This document shows, one piece after another, positions 1 to 6,009 of a DNA stretch of 7,423 nt. Below the pieces are notes generated by a model that worked only from the letters and a program-made list of their open reading frames with translations, was not told where the DNA came from and ran no database searches. Source of the DNA: Thermogutta sp. (GTDB lineage Bacteria; Planctomycetota; Planctomycetia; Pirellulales; Thermoguttaceae); NCBI RefSeq assembly GCF_014359955.1, contig NZ_JACIYL010000152.1, positions 1 through 7,423 of the forward strand, given 5' to 3'. Numbering within the stretch: position 1 is the stretch's first letter; every line of letters starts with the position of its first letter. The position numbers were made by a program, and so were the translations under genes.

Positions 1-1924
1 CGAAAATCCCCCAGAATCCGAAACGCTTCGGGCGCAGCGGGTCAGCAAGTCGCCACCAGCGGACAAACAGAAAAAGAGTGCCGAAACTGGCCACCATCGC
101 CGGCAGCATGGGTTGACCATCGCGATAAAAAGCCGCGGGAAGCTGCCAGTCGGGGACGTTCGGCCAACGGGGATCGAACGGCAGATCCACCTTCAAATAT
201 TCCGCCAGAAAGAAGCCTATCGCTCCCAGGAGAAATCCAGCTATCATCATCACGAAGCGTCGCGTGATGACGTCCCCTTCCCGCCCCTGCCACAGTTTCG
301 CCAGGATGAGGACAATCCAGGTGCCGAACGTCGTCATGAAATAGAGCCAGGCGGCTTGCAGTAAAGAGGGAAGATTCCCCCGAAAGCTGAGAACCAGGTA
401 CCCCACCAGCGCGACCACCCCCGCCACCAGGACCGCGGCCAGCATCGAGCCCAGCAGTTCCGCCACATGTGCCCGAAGCGGCTTCTGCCGCCACTCCATG
501 CGAAAGGCTTCCTCCCGGGTGGGGGGCGGCACAGGCGTGGCGACCAGGACTGGCTCATGGCCAGCCGGTTCCGCCACCGGCTGCGCCACGGGATACCTGC
601 CCGCAGGACGAACAAGTTCTGCCCTAGTCACATCTTGTGACGATTTGCTACGAGTCAGACGGTGGCTGAAGGCCTGCAGGAACAGGATGCCCAGGAGTAA
701 GCCGCCCATCCCCAGCAAACCTGCGAGAGCGGCGTGAGGTGCAGAAAAGGCGCCAAACAGCAGCACGGCCGCCGAAATCCCCATACCGGCCAGCGCGACA
801 GGGGTGGACAGACGCTCAACCAGTTTCCTGCCCCAGCCACACGTTCCGCTGGTCACCGCGGGAGCATTTGCAGAGTTTTCCTTTTCGTGTTCCTGCCTGG
901 CTGCCGTCGCTGACGGGGCGGGAAGTATAGCCCCGTTCGGTGAGCCGGGGGTGAAGGCGATGGCATCGTCCCAGGATTTTTGCGGAGAGGTGGGACGTCC
1001 GTTCCGCTGCCCCGTTGTGATCGGTCCCACATAGGTGCCAGCGCTTGGGGGCGGTGGCAGATCGGCGAGCATTTCCGCGACGCTGTGGTAGCGCTGGTCG
1101 GGATCTTTCTCCAAAGCCCTGGCAACGGCGCGGCGAAACGGCTGCGGGACACGCGTAAGATCGGGGGCTTCGGTCAAATGTTTGATGAGGATTTCGCCCG
1201 CACTTTCGCCATCAAAAGGCACTCGGCCGGTGAGCATTTCATAGAGGATGATCCCCATGGCGTAGATGTCGATTTCCTTTCCGTATCGTCCCCGGCCGAC
1301 CTCCGGCGCCATGTAGTGCACGGTGCCGACGCTCTGGGTTTGACCGCTCCGCCGACTGCACGAAATGTACTTTGCCAGACCATAGTCCCCGACCTTGACG
1401 ACCCCTTCTTCCAGAAAGAGGTTGCCTGGCTTGAGATCCCGATGGACGATTCCGTGGCTGTGGAGATAGCCCACTCCGGCGGCCATCCCGTGAAACCACA
1501 CGAGAGCCTCATCCGGTGGCAGTCCCTGCGGGTGATGGTCCAGGGCCTGTTCCAGAGAACTCCCCCGCACATATTCCATGATGACCCACGTGTCGCCCCG
1601 GGGATCCCGCTGCACGTCGTAAATCATAAGTAGATTGGGGTGCTTCAAATTCAGGCAGTGCTGGATCCCGCGGAGCTCGACATCGAGATGGCGACAGAGG
1701 AGCTTGAGGGCCACCTCCTTTCCGGCGTCGCTGACCGCGTAGTAAACTTCGCCGAAACCACCCCGGCCAATACCCCGCTTGATCGTGAAGCCCGGCAGCG
1801 GACGATCACCGCTTGCGTACAAGAATCGGGATTCCTCAGCGATCGGCTCCCCGCCAGGAGCGGCAGCCTGGGTCGCCTGAAGAGGATCGCGAGGATCCGG
1901 AGGATTACGTTCGACCACGGGCAT
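1..1924 (-). CDS. Membrane-anchored serine/threonine protein kinase (3' end outside window)
   Basis: The frame is open from ATG at 1924 to the left edge: 641 codons with no stop, so the C-terminus is missing. It is a Hanks-type kinase that should transfer phosphate from ATP to Ser/Thr of target proteins in the cytoplasm. Visible motifs: glycine loop GIGRGGFGEVY (51-61), VALK lysine K74, likely helix-C glutamate E83, catalytic HRDLKPGN (161-168), metal-binding DYG (180-182, in place of the common DFG), VHYMAPE (202-208), D219 and R278. All catalytic residues are present, so it should be active. An Ala/Pro-rich linker follows (about 287-360), then about six hydrophobic segments (near 374-391, 395-419, 486-513, 522-542, 555-575, 606-622). 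The sensor half is therefore a multi-pass membrane domain, not PASTA or WD40 repeats. No strong Shine-Dalgarno precedes the ATG; an in-frame GTG four codons upstream (1936) is an alternative. An FHA-domain gene lies 155 bases upstream. Kinase assignment is firm; the target and signal are unknown. Confidence 0.96.
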   Translation of the reverse strand, partial: MPVVERNPPDPRDPLQATQAAAPGGEPIAEESRFLYASGDRPLPGFTIKRGIGRGGFGEVYYAVSDAGKEVALKLLCRHLDVELRGIQHCLNLKHPNLLMIYDVQRDPRGDTWVIMEYVRGSSLEQALDHHPQGLPPDEALVWFHGMAAGVGYLHSHGIVHRDLKPGNLFLEEGVVKVGDYGLAKYISCSRRSGQTQSVGTVHYMAPEVGRGRYGKEIDIYAMGIILYEMLTGRVPFDGESAGEILIKHLTEAPDLTRVPQPFRRAVARALEKDPDQRYHSVAEMLADLPPPPSAGTYVGPITTGQRNGRPTSPQKSWDDAIAFTPGSPNGAILPAPSATAARQEHEKENSANAPAVTSGTCGWGRKLVERLSTPVALAGMGISAAVLLFGAFSAPHAALAGLLGMGGLLLGILFLQAFSHRLTRSKSSQDVTRAELVRPAGRYPVAQPVAEPAGHEPVLVATPVPPPTREEAFRMEWRQKPLRAHVAELLGSMLAAVLVAGVVALVGYLVLSFRGNLPSLLQAAWLYFMTTFGTWIVLILAKLWQGREGDVITRRFVMMIAGFLLGAIGFFLAEYLKVDLPFDPRWPNVPDWQLPAAFYRDGQPMLPAMVASFGTLFLFVRWWRLADPLRPKRFGFWGIF

Positions 1925-1971
1925 GGCAGTGCTCACTTTCGTACAAAGCCCGAGGACCTGGGACTCTTATC

Positions 1972-1980
1972 ATTGTAGCA
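1972..1980 (-). promoter_or_regulatory. Candidate extended -10 promoter for the kinase gene
   Basis: On the minus strand the sequence reads TGCTACAAT, an extended -10 element (TGn plus a 5/6 match to TATAAT). No convincing -35 is present, which fits the extended -10 class. Transcription would start near 1965, giving a leader of about 40 bases before the kinase ATG. It lies in the 155-base gap after the FHA gene, so the kinase may have its own promoter besides read-through. Motif-based only. Confidence 0.4.
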
Positions 1981-2015
1981 CCAGGTGGACGGCCCCGTCG
2001 CCAGCCTTGCTTGCA

Positions 2016-2039
2016 CCGAAGCATTGTCCAAAGCATTGT
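2016..2039. repeat. Tandem 12-base repeat upstream of the kinase promoter
   Basis: Two adjacent 12-base units (plus strand CCGAAGCATTGT then CCAAAGCATTGT) match at 11 of 12 positions. They lie roughly 50-75 bases upstream of the start of transcription predicted from the extended -10 at 1972-1980. A direct repeat with a period near one helical turn in this place is typical of a regulator-binding site, but the regulator is unknown and a chance tandem duplication is possible. Confidence 0.45.
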
Positions 2040-2079
2040 GTTCTCTCAGGCCTATGATTTTTCGCCGAATCCAGCGGTG

Positions 2080-2727
2080 TTATGCCGGCTCAAGATGAAA
2101 CCGCCAACGGGCCCCCTCAACATGCGAACTGAGCGAGAGCGTCGCTTCCCCACGGACCGCCTTGCCGTCCACCGTGAGCAATCCCGATCCACGACATCGC
2201 AGGGCGTCCCCGGTCCAGTAGAGCGTGATCGGCTCCTGCCAATGGTGGCACACCACATGGGCCGTAGGTTGTGGGCCCAGTATGAGGTTTCTCGCCATGA
2301 GGAGGACACCGTCGGTACTGGGGACGGTCCGATGTCCACTGGCAAACTCAAGGCGTGCCGAAGCACTCAGCGGATGGGGGCGAAGAAATTGCAATCGGAC
2401 GCAGTTCCCCAGCTCGAGCGCACACCGTTCTGGAAGGATCGAACGCTGGACCGGTCGGCCGTTGAGGTACACCGGCCCATGGGCTTCCAGAACGTAGAGA
2501 TCATCTTCTCTCATGAGGGTGAGATGGCGACTCTCGAGATCACCGGAGAGGGCCACGTCTGCCTCGCTGGAATCGAGATGACCCACCGTCACCGTCGGCT
2601 GTGGGCAGACGAGAAATCCCCCTACTTCATCCACCCAGAGGAAAAATTTCTTGGCGATACCCAGTGGACCCATGGAAATCCTGGAAAATGGTTGCCAGTG
2701 AAAAACGTCTCTTGCTGGCCGAACCAT
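2080..2727 (-). CDS. Protein with two tandem FHA-like domains
   Basis: A 215-residue protein. The first FHA-like domain spans about residues 46-115: an opening strand TVTVG, then the SRH core (66-68), NGRPV (NG at 89-90) and an LELGNCVRLQF strand. This matches the phosphothreonine-binding pattern (G...SRH...NG...G). A second copy (about 142-215) shows the same strand pattern (LILGPQP... LTVDGKAV... WRFHLEP) but lacks a clear SRH/NG pair, so it may be structural. No signal peptide or membrane segment is seen; a cytoplasmic adaptor is likely. The frame is open further upstream (ATG at 2751 and 2820), but the ATG at 2727 is chosen because AAGGAGG sits seven bases before it and the longer version from 2820 would overlap the upstream gene. 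It starts 40 bases after the coiled-coil gene ends and precedes the kinase gene; FHA proteins commonly bind phosphorylated kinases or their substrates, so pairing with that kinase is inferred. FHA call from motifs only. Confidence 0.85.
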   Translation of the reverse strand: MVRPARDVFHWQPFSRISMGPLGIAKKFFLWVDEVGGFLVCPQPTVTVGHLDSSEADVALSGDLESRHLTLMREDDLYVLEAHGPVYLNGRPVQRSILPERCALELGNCVRLQFLRPHPLSASARLEFASGHRTVPSTDGVLLMARNLILGPQPTAHVVCHHWQEPITLYWTGDALRCRGSGLLTVDGKAVRGEATLSLSSHVEGARWRFHLEPA

Positions 2728-2734
2728 GGGCGGG

Positions 2735-2741
2735 CCTCCTT
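2735..2741 (-). promoter_or_regulatory. Shine-Dalgarno deciding the FHA gene start
   Basis: AAGGAGG on the minus strand, followed by a seven-base spacer to ATG at 2727. It lies downstream of the alternative ATGs at 2751 and 2820, neither of which has a comparable site, and so favours the 215-residue product. Confidence 0.75.
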
Positions 2742-2767
2742 CTACGGCCATGTCATCGCATTTGGGT

Positions 2768-3574
2768 TCAGTGCGCTTTCGCGACGGCCGGGACTTTCTG
2801 AGACTCGCCCGAGTTGCCAAAGTATTCGGTCACCTCATCCACGATATCCTTTTGGTTGGGGTTTTCCACCGGGATTTCTCCCTGGTAGAGTCCCTGCGAT
2901 TGGACCAGTCGTTCCGCCACGTCGAGGCGAGTGCGCAGGTCGGTGATGAGTTCCTTGATGCGACCGAGTTTGCTGTCATCAAATTGGTAGGCGCTGGTCG
3001 CCTGGGCGGCCTGCACCATTTGCAGGCGGGCCTGAAGATTTTCCACTTCCACTTCGAGCTGCCGCTTGGCGGCCAGCATGTTCTCCATTTTATCCCGGGC
3101 GGCCTGCAGGCTTTTCAATCGGACATCGCGGATTTGCTCCAAATTGGCAAGCGTTGCTTCGTTGGTCTTGTACCGCTCGAAGCGGTTGGCCAGGTCCTGC
3201 CTGACCTGCTCGGCGGAATATTCACGACCGCAATACACGAGCTTCGGTTTCCCGCTGGCCAGATCGTTTTTCATCCGCAGAATGACGGCCTTTTCCTGTT
3301 CAAGGGCTTCCCGGGCCTGCGCGATTTGCCGCTCCAGCCGTTCGATTTCCACCTCTTCCCGAGCGATCAAATGCATATTCTGGCGAATTTGGGGGAGAAG
3401 GTCTTCAATCATGTCACGGGCCCGGCGGATCTGAAATTCGGTGGGGACCGCGTCCACCACGGCCTCCTGAACCGAGCGGGCGGAAGTCCGCACGTAACTC
3501 ACCAGATCCCGCCCGAGAAGGAGCGTTCCGATCAACACGACCAATCCACCGGCGATGAGAAATTTCTTCAACAT
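2768..3574 (-). CDS. N-terminally membrane-anchored coiled-coil protein
   Basis: A 268-residue protein of unknown function. Residues 5-21 form one hydrophobic segment after MLKK, without an obvious signal-peptidase site, so it is probably a membrane anchor with the rest on one side of the envelope. Heptad-like charged helices run over about 50-106 and 121-196, split by a loop at 107-120 (SGKPKLVYCGREYS) holding the single cysteine C115. A further helix spans about 201-226, then a polar tail. The overall look resembles PspA-type or tethering coiled coils, but no family can be assigned. I believe similar proteins occur in other planctomycetes (memory, not checked). GAGGAGGG seven bases before ATG at 3574 gives a secure start. 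It is the first gene of the cluster with the FHA protein (40 bases downstream) and the kinase, so it may be a kinase substrate or membrane partner (inference). Confidence 0.88.
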   Translation of the reverse strand: MLKKFLIAGGLVVLIGTLLLGRDLVSYVRTSARSVQEAVVDAVPTEFQIRRARDMIEDLLPQIRQNMHLIAREEVEIERLERQIAQAREALEQEKAVILRMKNDLASGKPKLVYCGREYSAEQVRQDLANRFERYKTNEATLANLEQIRDVRLKSLQAARDKMENMLAAKRQLEVEVENLQARLQMVQAAQATSAYQFDDSKLGRIKELITDLRTRLDVAERLVQSQGLYQGEIPVENPNQKDIVDEVTEYFGNSGESQKVPAVAKAH

Positions 3575-3581
3575 GGCTTGA

Positions 3582-3589
3582 CCCTCCTC
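3582..3589 (-). promoter_or_regulatory. Strong Shine-Dalgarno of the coiled-coil gene
   Basis: GAGGAGGG on the minus strand, seven bases before ATG at 3574. It is one of the strongest ribosome-binding sites in the window and fixes the start of the first gene in the signalling cluster. Confidence 0.8.
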
Positions 3590-3640
3590 TCAGTTTTTTC
3601 AGAAAGACCTGTTCCCGCGCACCGACCTGGGTTCACCGCA

Positions 3641-3653
3641 CGGGAAATTCCCG
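3641..3653. promoter_or_regulatory. Perfect 13-base inverted repeat, possible operator
   Basis: CGGGAAATTCCCG has six-base arms around one central base. It lies about 70 bases upstream of the coiled-coil gene start, and a related half (TTCCCGCG) recurs at 3612-3619. The position and symmetry fit a dimeric repressor site. No known regulator can be named, and short GC-rich palindromes arise by chance. Confidence 0.3.
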
Positions 3654-3939
3654 CGGCCGGCTGCCTACTTGGTTGGGGCAATGTGTTTTCCTACAGGAGT
3701 ATTCGAGAGGAGAGGCGAAATCTTGGCGCTCCGGCAAAAAATTTTGGAGAAGATTCCGGGGAGGATCGCAAAACCGGACGACAACCTGGCGCCAAAATGA
3801 GGCAGGAATTGGGCTACGGAAACTCAAAAATGCTGCTTTAGATGAGGGTGCGTCACTTTAAATGGCAACATTTACTGCGCTAGGGAGGATTGCTTCGCGA
3901 GCGATCTCAACACTTCAAATCCCTATCGATTTCGAAGAG

Positions 3940-3974
3940 AAAAAAGCTTCCCCCGCGCACTGCCGCTGGGAGCT
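3940..3974 (-). terminator. Probable Rho-independent terminator after the lipoprotein gene
   Basis: On the minus strand AGCTCCC (3974-3968), overlapping the TAG stop, can pair with GGG-A-AGCT of the GGGGGAAGCT arm, leaving one bulged A. Six Ts follow (3945-3940). This would end transcription of the pseudopilin/lipoprotein pair before the signalling cluster. The stem is imperfect, so confidence is moderate. Confidence 0.55.
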
Positions 3975-4395
3975 ATGGCTTGAGTTCGATTGTGAACTCA
4001 TTTAAGCCTTTTTGAACCTCAACACGGATATCGCTGGTAGCTTCACTCCAATATTTCTCGGGTACCGATTTGTCGATTGAAACGGGTTTTGGTTCGGCCG
4101 TGGGATCGTTTTCCATTTTGGGGGCTAAATACACGATGTAAGTGCCTACTTCGATTGGTTCAGGAAGCCGGAAGGAACCGTCGGCTTCGATGTTGGCCGA
4201 TCCTCCCTGCCCGGTCGCTTGGTTGAGAAAAACTACAGAAGCCTCTGCGTATGGCTGGCCCTTAAAGATCACCTTCCCCTGCACTGTTCCTTTCGGCTTG
4301 CTTTTCCGACCCGAGCAACCCGAGACCAGCGGAGCGACTGCCACTACAATCAACAGGGTGTAAAGAGGTACATTCAACCAGCCGGCTACCTTCAT
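3973..4395 (-). CDS. Small lipoprotein with a carboxypeptidase-regulatory-like fold
   Basis: A 140-residue secreted lipoprotein. A hydrophobic signal segment (9-24) ends in the lipobox LVSGC with the lipidated cysteine at C27. After a short basic stretch, residues 36-140 form an Ig/transthyretin-like beta domain: GTVQGKVIFKGQPY, then ASVVFLNQATGQ, ADGSFRLPEPIEVGTYIVYLAPK and a closing strand FTIELKP. This pattern is typical of small planctomycete lipoproteins whose genes often follow DUF1559 genes. The start is ATG at 4395 because AGGAGG lies eight bases upstream; the in-frame ATG at 4422 has no such site. It follows the pseudopilin gene after 237 bases in which I see no clear terminator or promoter, so co-transcription is likely but not proven. 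The exact role in the envelope is unknown. Confidence 0.9.
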   Translation of the reverse strand: MKVAGWLNVPLYTLLIVVAVAPLVSGCSGRKSKPKGTVQGKVIFKGQPYAEASVVFLNQATGQGGSANIEADGSFRLPEPIEVGTYIVYLAPKMENDPTAEPKPVSIDKSVPEKYWSEATSDIRVEVQKGLNEFTIELKP

Positions 4396-4403
4396 CGTTG
4401 AAG

Positions 4404-4409
4404 CCTCCT
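4404..4409 (-). promoter_or_regulatory. Shine-Dalgarno deciding the lipoprotein start
   Basis: AGGAGG on the minus strand, eight bases before ATG at 4395. It lies inside the longer reading that would start at 4422 and so supports the shorter product, which begins with a standard signal sequence. Confidence 0.75.
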
Positions 4410-4632
4410 GTGCGTTCTGCATATTGGGCGAACGCCTTGTCGCGAAAGTTGGAACTCAGCCATGTCCGGGTAACTGTCACAAATGGGAGCAGGCGAATTA
4501 ACGTCGCACAGAGATTTGAAAGCTTTCGGTCAGCCACCAGCTCCCTGACGGATCACCCAACGTTGACGCTAGCCCCCGCACCCCCGAAGCAAACGCAAGG
4601 CGCTGACCCTTTTTAATGGGCAAGTCTTTGCG

Positions 4633-5643
4633 TCAATACGATGCAGTGGTGGTTTCGCCATCGTACCGACATGCCAATCGCTTGAGATCCATCAGATCGA
4701 TGGTATCGCTGATAAATCTCACACTCCCGTCGGTAAACAGCACATTAATGCCGCCTGGATGCATCGAATTGAGGACCGTGTTATTGCGGTACTTGTGTTC
4801 CGTGGCTCCAACCTGCACAATCTGAGAATTGGGGCCAAAACGCACGCAGGTTGTTCCCGTTTGCCACAAATCGCCACACCCAGCGGGATCGTCAATGGTT
4901 CTGGGGTGGCGACTTCCGTACCAACCCCCGTAATAGTTAGAAGTCCGATTCTTCCCACCGACGCGCCCGGATTGTTCCCCAACCAGAAGTGTGTTGGAAG
5001 TCCCGTCGCGACAGTAAGCAAGGTCATAACACTCGTTTGCGGGCATCATTCCGTTGTTACACGACCACCCGTGTCCACAATCTTTAGTGCCGGCGTTGGG
5101 GTCCGGGCCGGGAACCGGACGCGCTGCTCCTTGAATGCCCGCATACGTAATCATCATCGTCTTGCCGGGGTTATTGTTAACGACAGGATCGTCCTGAATG
5201 TCAAAGACGGGGATGTCCGTCGATGGGCAGCGATAAACAGGGATTAGCAACTGGCTGAGAACCCGGCACCCTTGTAACCAGTTGTCGGGGTTGGCGGCCC
5301 CACCTGCCATAAACGTGTACGGAAAGTCACTGCGAAATGCCAACTGGTCATACACCGCCTTCTGTTCGATGTAGGGGAGAATGAGTGTTCGCCAATTCGT
5401 TCCGTTTGAGTACCATTGCTGACGCAAATTGAAAGAGCCAGGTGGCAACGTTTTGAGTGAATCGTGGTAGTTGTGCAAGCCCAGGCCAATCTGTTTGAGA
5501 TTGTTGGTGCATTGACTCCGACGAGCAGCTTCACGCGCTGCCTGAACGGCTGGTAGCAAAAGAGCGATCAAGATGCCGATGATGGCGATGACCACCAATA
5601 GTTCGACAAGCGTAAATCCCTTTAACGCGCGTTTTCGCTGCAT
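4633..5643 (-). CDS. DUF1559 prepilin-type N-terminal methylation protein
   Basis: A 336-residue type IV pilin-like protein. A short basic leader (1-9) ends in G9, followed by FTLVELLVVIAIIGILIALL, the class III signal cleaved by prepilin peptidase after G9; E14 is the conserved Glu5 of the mature protein. The helix continues into PAVQAAREAARRSQC(45)TNNLKQIGLGLHNYHD, the usual DUF1559 signature. The C-terminus carries HPGGINVLFTDGSVRF, the H-X9-DG motif (H295, D305, G306). Length is normal for the family, which is massively expanded in planctomycetes and whose function is largely unknown (inner-membrane or periplasmic pseudopilin is presumed). GGAGG lies nine bases before ATG at 5643. A TTGACG/TAAAAA promoter precedes it, and the companion lipoprotein gene follows. 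Confidence 0.97.
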   Translation of the reverse strand: MQRKRALKGFTLVELLVVIAIIGILIALLLPAVQAAREAARRSQCTNNLKQIGLGLHNYHDSLKTLPPGSFNLRQQWYSNGTNWRTLILPYIEQKAVYDQLAFRSDFPYTFMAGGAANPDNWLQGCRVLSQLLIPVYRCPSTDIPVFDIQDDPVVNNNPGKTMMITYAGIQGAARPVPGPDPNAGTKDCGHGWSCNNGMMPANECYDLAYCRDGTSNTLLVGEQSGRVGGKNRTSNYYGGWYGSRHPRTIDDPAGCGDLWQTGTTCVRFGPNSQIVQVGATEHKYRNNTVLNSMHPGGINVLFTDGSVRFISDTIDLMDLKRLACRYDGETTTASY

Positions 5644-5697
5644 AGCACCGCACCTCCAAAAAAGGACATACCCATTACGCCACTTGAGCCGCAGTAA

Positions 5698-5726
5698 TTT
5701 TTACACGGCTGAGACCCCCGCGTCAA
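5698..5726 (-). promoter_or_regulatory. Sigma70-type promoter for the pseudopilin gene
   Basis: On the minus strand TTGACG (5726-5721, 5/6 match) is followed by a 17-base spacer and TAAAAA (5703-5698, 4/6 match). Transcription would start near 5691, giving a leader of about 48 bases before ATG at 5643. Spacing is ideal and no competing pair is seen nearby. Confidence 0.55.
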
Positions 5727-5862
5727 GTTTTTGGCTCTCTCGCGCCTCCCCAATTTGGCAAGAACGTATCAGACGCTGCGGCCCAGGGCTTGGTAGGGGC
5801 CGCTCATGAACCGCCACTACCCGCCACGGTTCTTGCGTCGGGTGAACCGAAATCGATCGCCC

Positions 5863-5898
5863 AACGTTGACATGCGGACCTGACAAGCACGTCCCTCC
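5863..5898. repeat. Direct repeat, copy A (36 bases)
   Basis: This 36-base stretch matches copy B at 5952-5987 at 30 of 36 positions. Both begin AACG(T/C)TGACA and end in CCCTCC. The end of the copy forms the left arm of a hairpin with the sequence just downstream, so the unit resembles a REP/BIME-type dispersed element rather than a transposon end. Confidence 0.7.
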
Positions 5899-5929
5899 GG
5901 AAAATTGGAGGGGCACGCTTGTCGTGCCC
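5883..5929. repeat. Overlapping alternative hairpins in repeat copy A
   Basis: Hairpin 1: ACAAGC (5883-5888) and GTCCCTCC (5891-5898) pair with GGAGGGGC (5907-5914) and GCTTGT (5917-5922), with one T-G wobble, a 2x2 mismatch and an 8-base loop. Hairpin 2: GGGCACG (5911-5917) pairs perfectly with CGTGCCC (5923-5929) around a 5-base loop. They share 5911-5922 and so exclude each other. No T-run follows on either strand, so this is not a standard terminator. It lies about 160 bases past the ferredoxin stop. Confidence 0.65.
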
Positions 5930-5951
5930 GATGAAATCCGATGGGTGGTCT

Positions 5952-5987
5952 AACGCTGACAAGCGGACCCGACAAGCGGGGCCCTCC
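5952..5987. repeat. Direct repeat, copy B (36 bases)
   Basis: Second copy of the unit at 5863-5898, 89 bases away, with differences at six positions. It too sits at the left arm of a hairpin: ACCCGA (5967-5972) and CCCTCC (5982-5987) pair with GGAGGG (6000-6005) and TCGGGT (6006-6011), with a 9-base bulge and a 12-base loop. Thus the arms changed together while pairing was kept (ACAAGC/GCTTGT in A, ACCCGA/TCGGGT in B). Confidence 0.7.
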
Positions 5988-6009
5988 ATGGAAGGGGTTG
6001 GAGGGTCGG

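Larger units (their letters stand above)
3575..3972. other. Gene-free stretch between the lipoprotein and the coiled-coil gene
   Basis: About 400 bases with no supportable gene; the short open frames here have no ribosome-binding site or protein-like composition. It holds the strong Shine-Dalgarno of the coiled-coil gene (3582-3589), a perfect 13-base inverted repeat CGGGAAATTCCCG (3641-3653) that could be an operator in the leader of that gene, a 7-base-pair hairpin at 3888-3906 (one wobble pair, loop TCGCG) without a T-run, and a probable terminator at its right end. A promoter for the signalling cluster should be here, but I found no convincing -35/-10 pair. Confidence 0.6.

Noticed and set aside
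42..494. 150-codon minus-strand frame at the left edge
   Set aside because: It lies wholly inside the kinase gene in another frame; the kinase frame has clear membrane segments here.
980..1633. 217-codon open frame on the plus strand
   Set aside because: It is antisense to the kinase catalytic domain, whose minus-strand motifs are unambiguous.
1813..2946. 377-codon open frame on the plus strand
   Set aside because: It overlaps the ends of three well-supported minus-strand genes, has Pro/Arg-rich low-information composition and no recognisable domain.
2726..3841. 371-codon open frame on the plus strand
   Set aside because: It is antisense to the coiled-coil gene and runs into the gap; the His/Phe/Leu-rich composition is what reverse-strand reading of Glu/Lys/Gln-rich coiled-coil codons gives, and no ribosome site precedes it.
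4540..4632. Possible terminator between the pseudopilin and lipoprotein genes
   Set aside because: I could not build a stable stem followed by a T-run on the minus strand, so I leave the two genes as possibly co-transcribed.
4759..5247. 162-codon plus-strand frame
   Set aside because: It is antisense to the DUF1559 gene and has no supporting motif.
5883..5929. Reading the hairpins as a Rho-independent terminator for the ferredoxin gene
   Set aside because: No run of Ts follows on the minus strand and the distance from the stop codon is about 160 bases; a repeat element fits better.
5863..5987. CRISPR array
   Set aside because: Only two degenerate copies, one spacing, mismatches spread along the unit, and no cas genes nearby.
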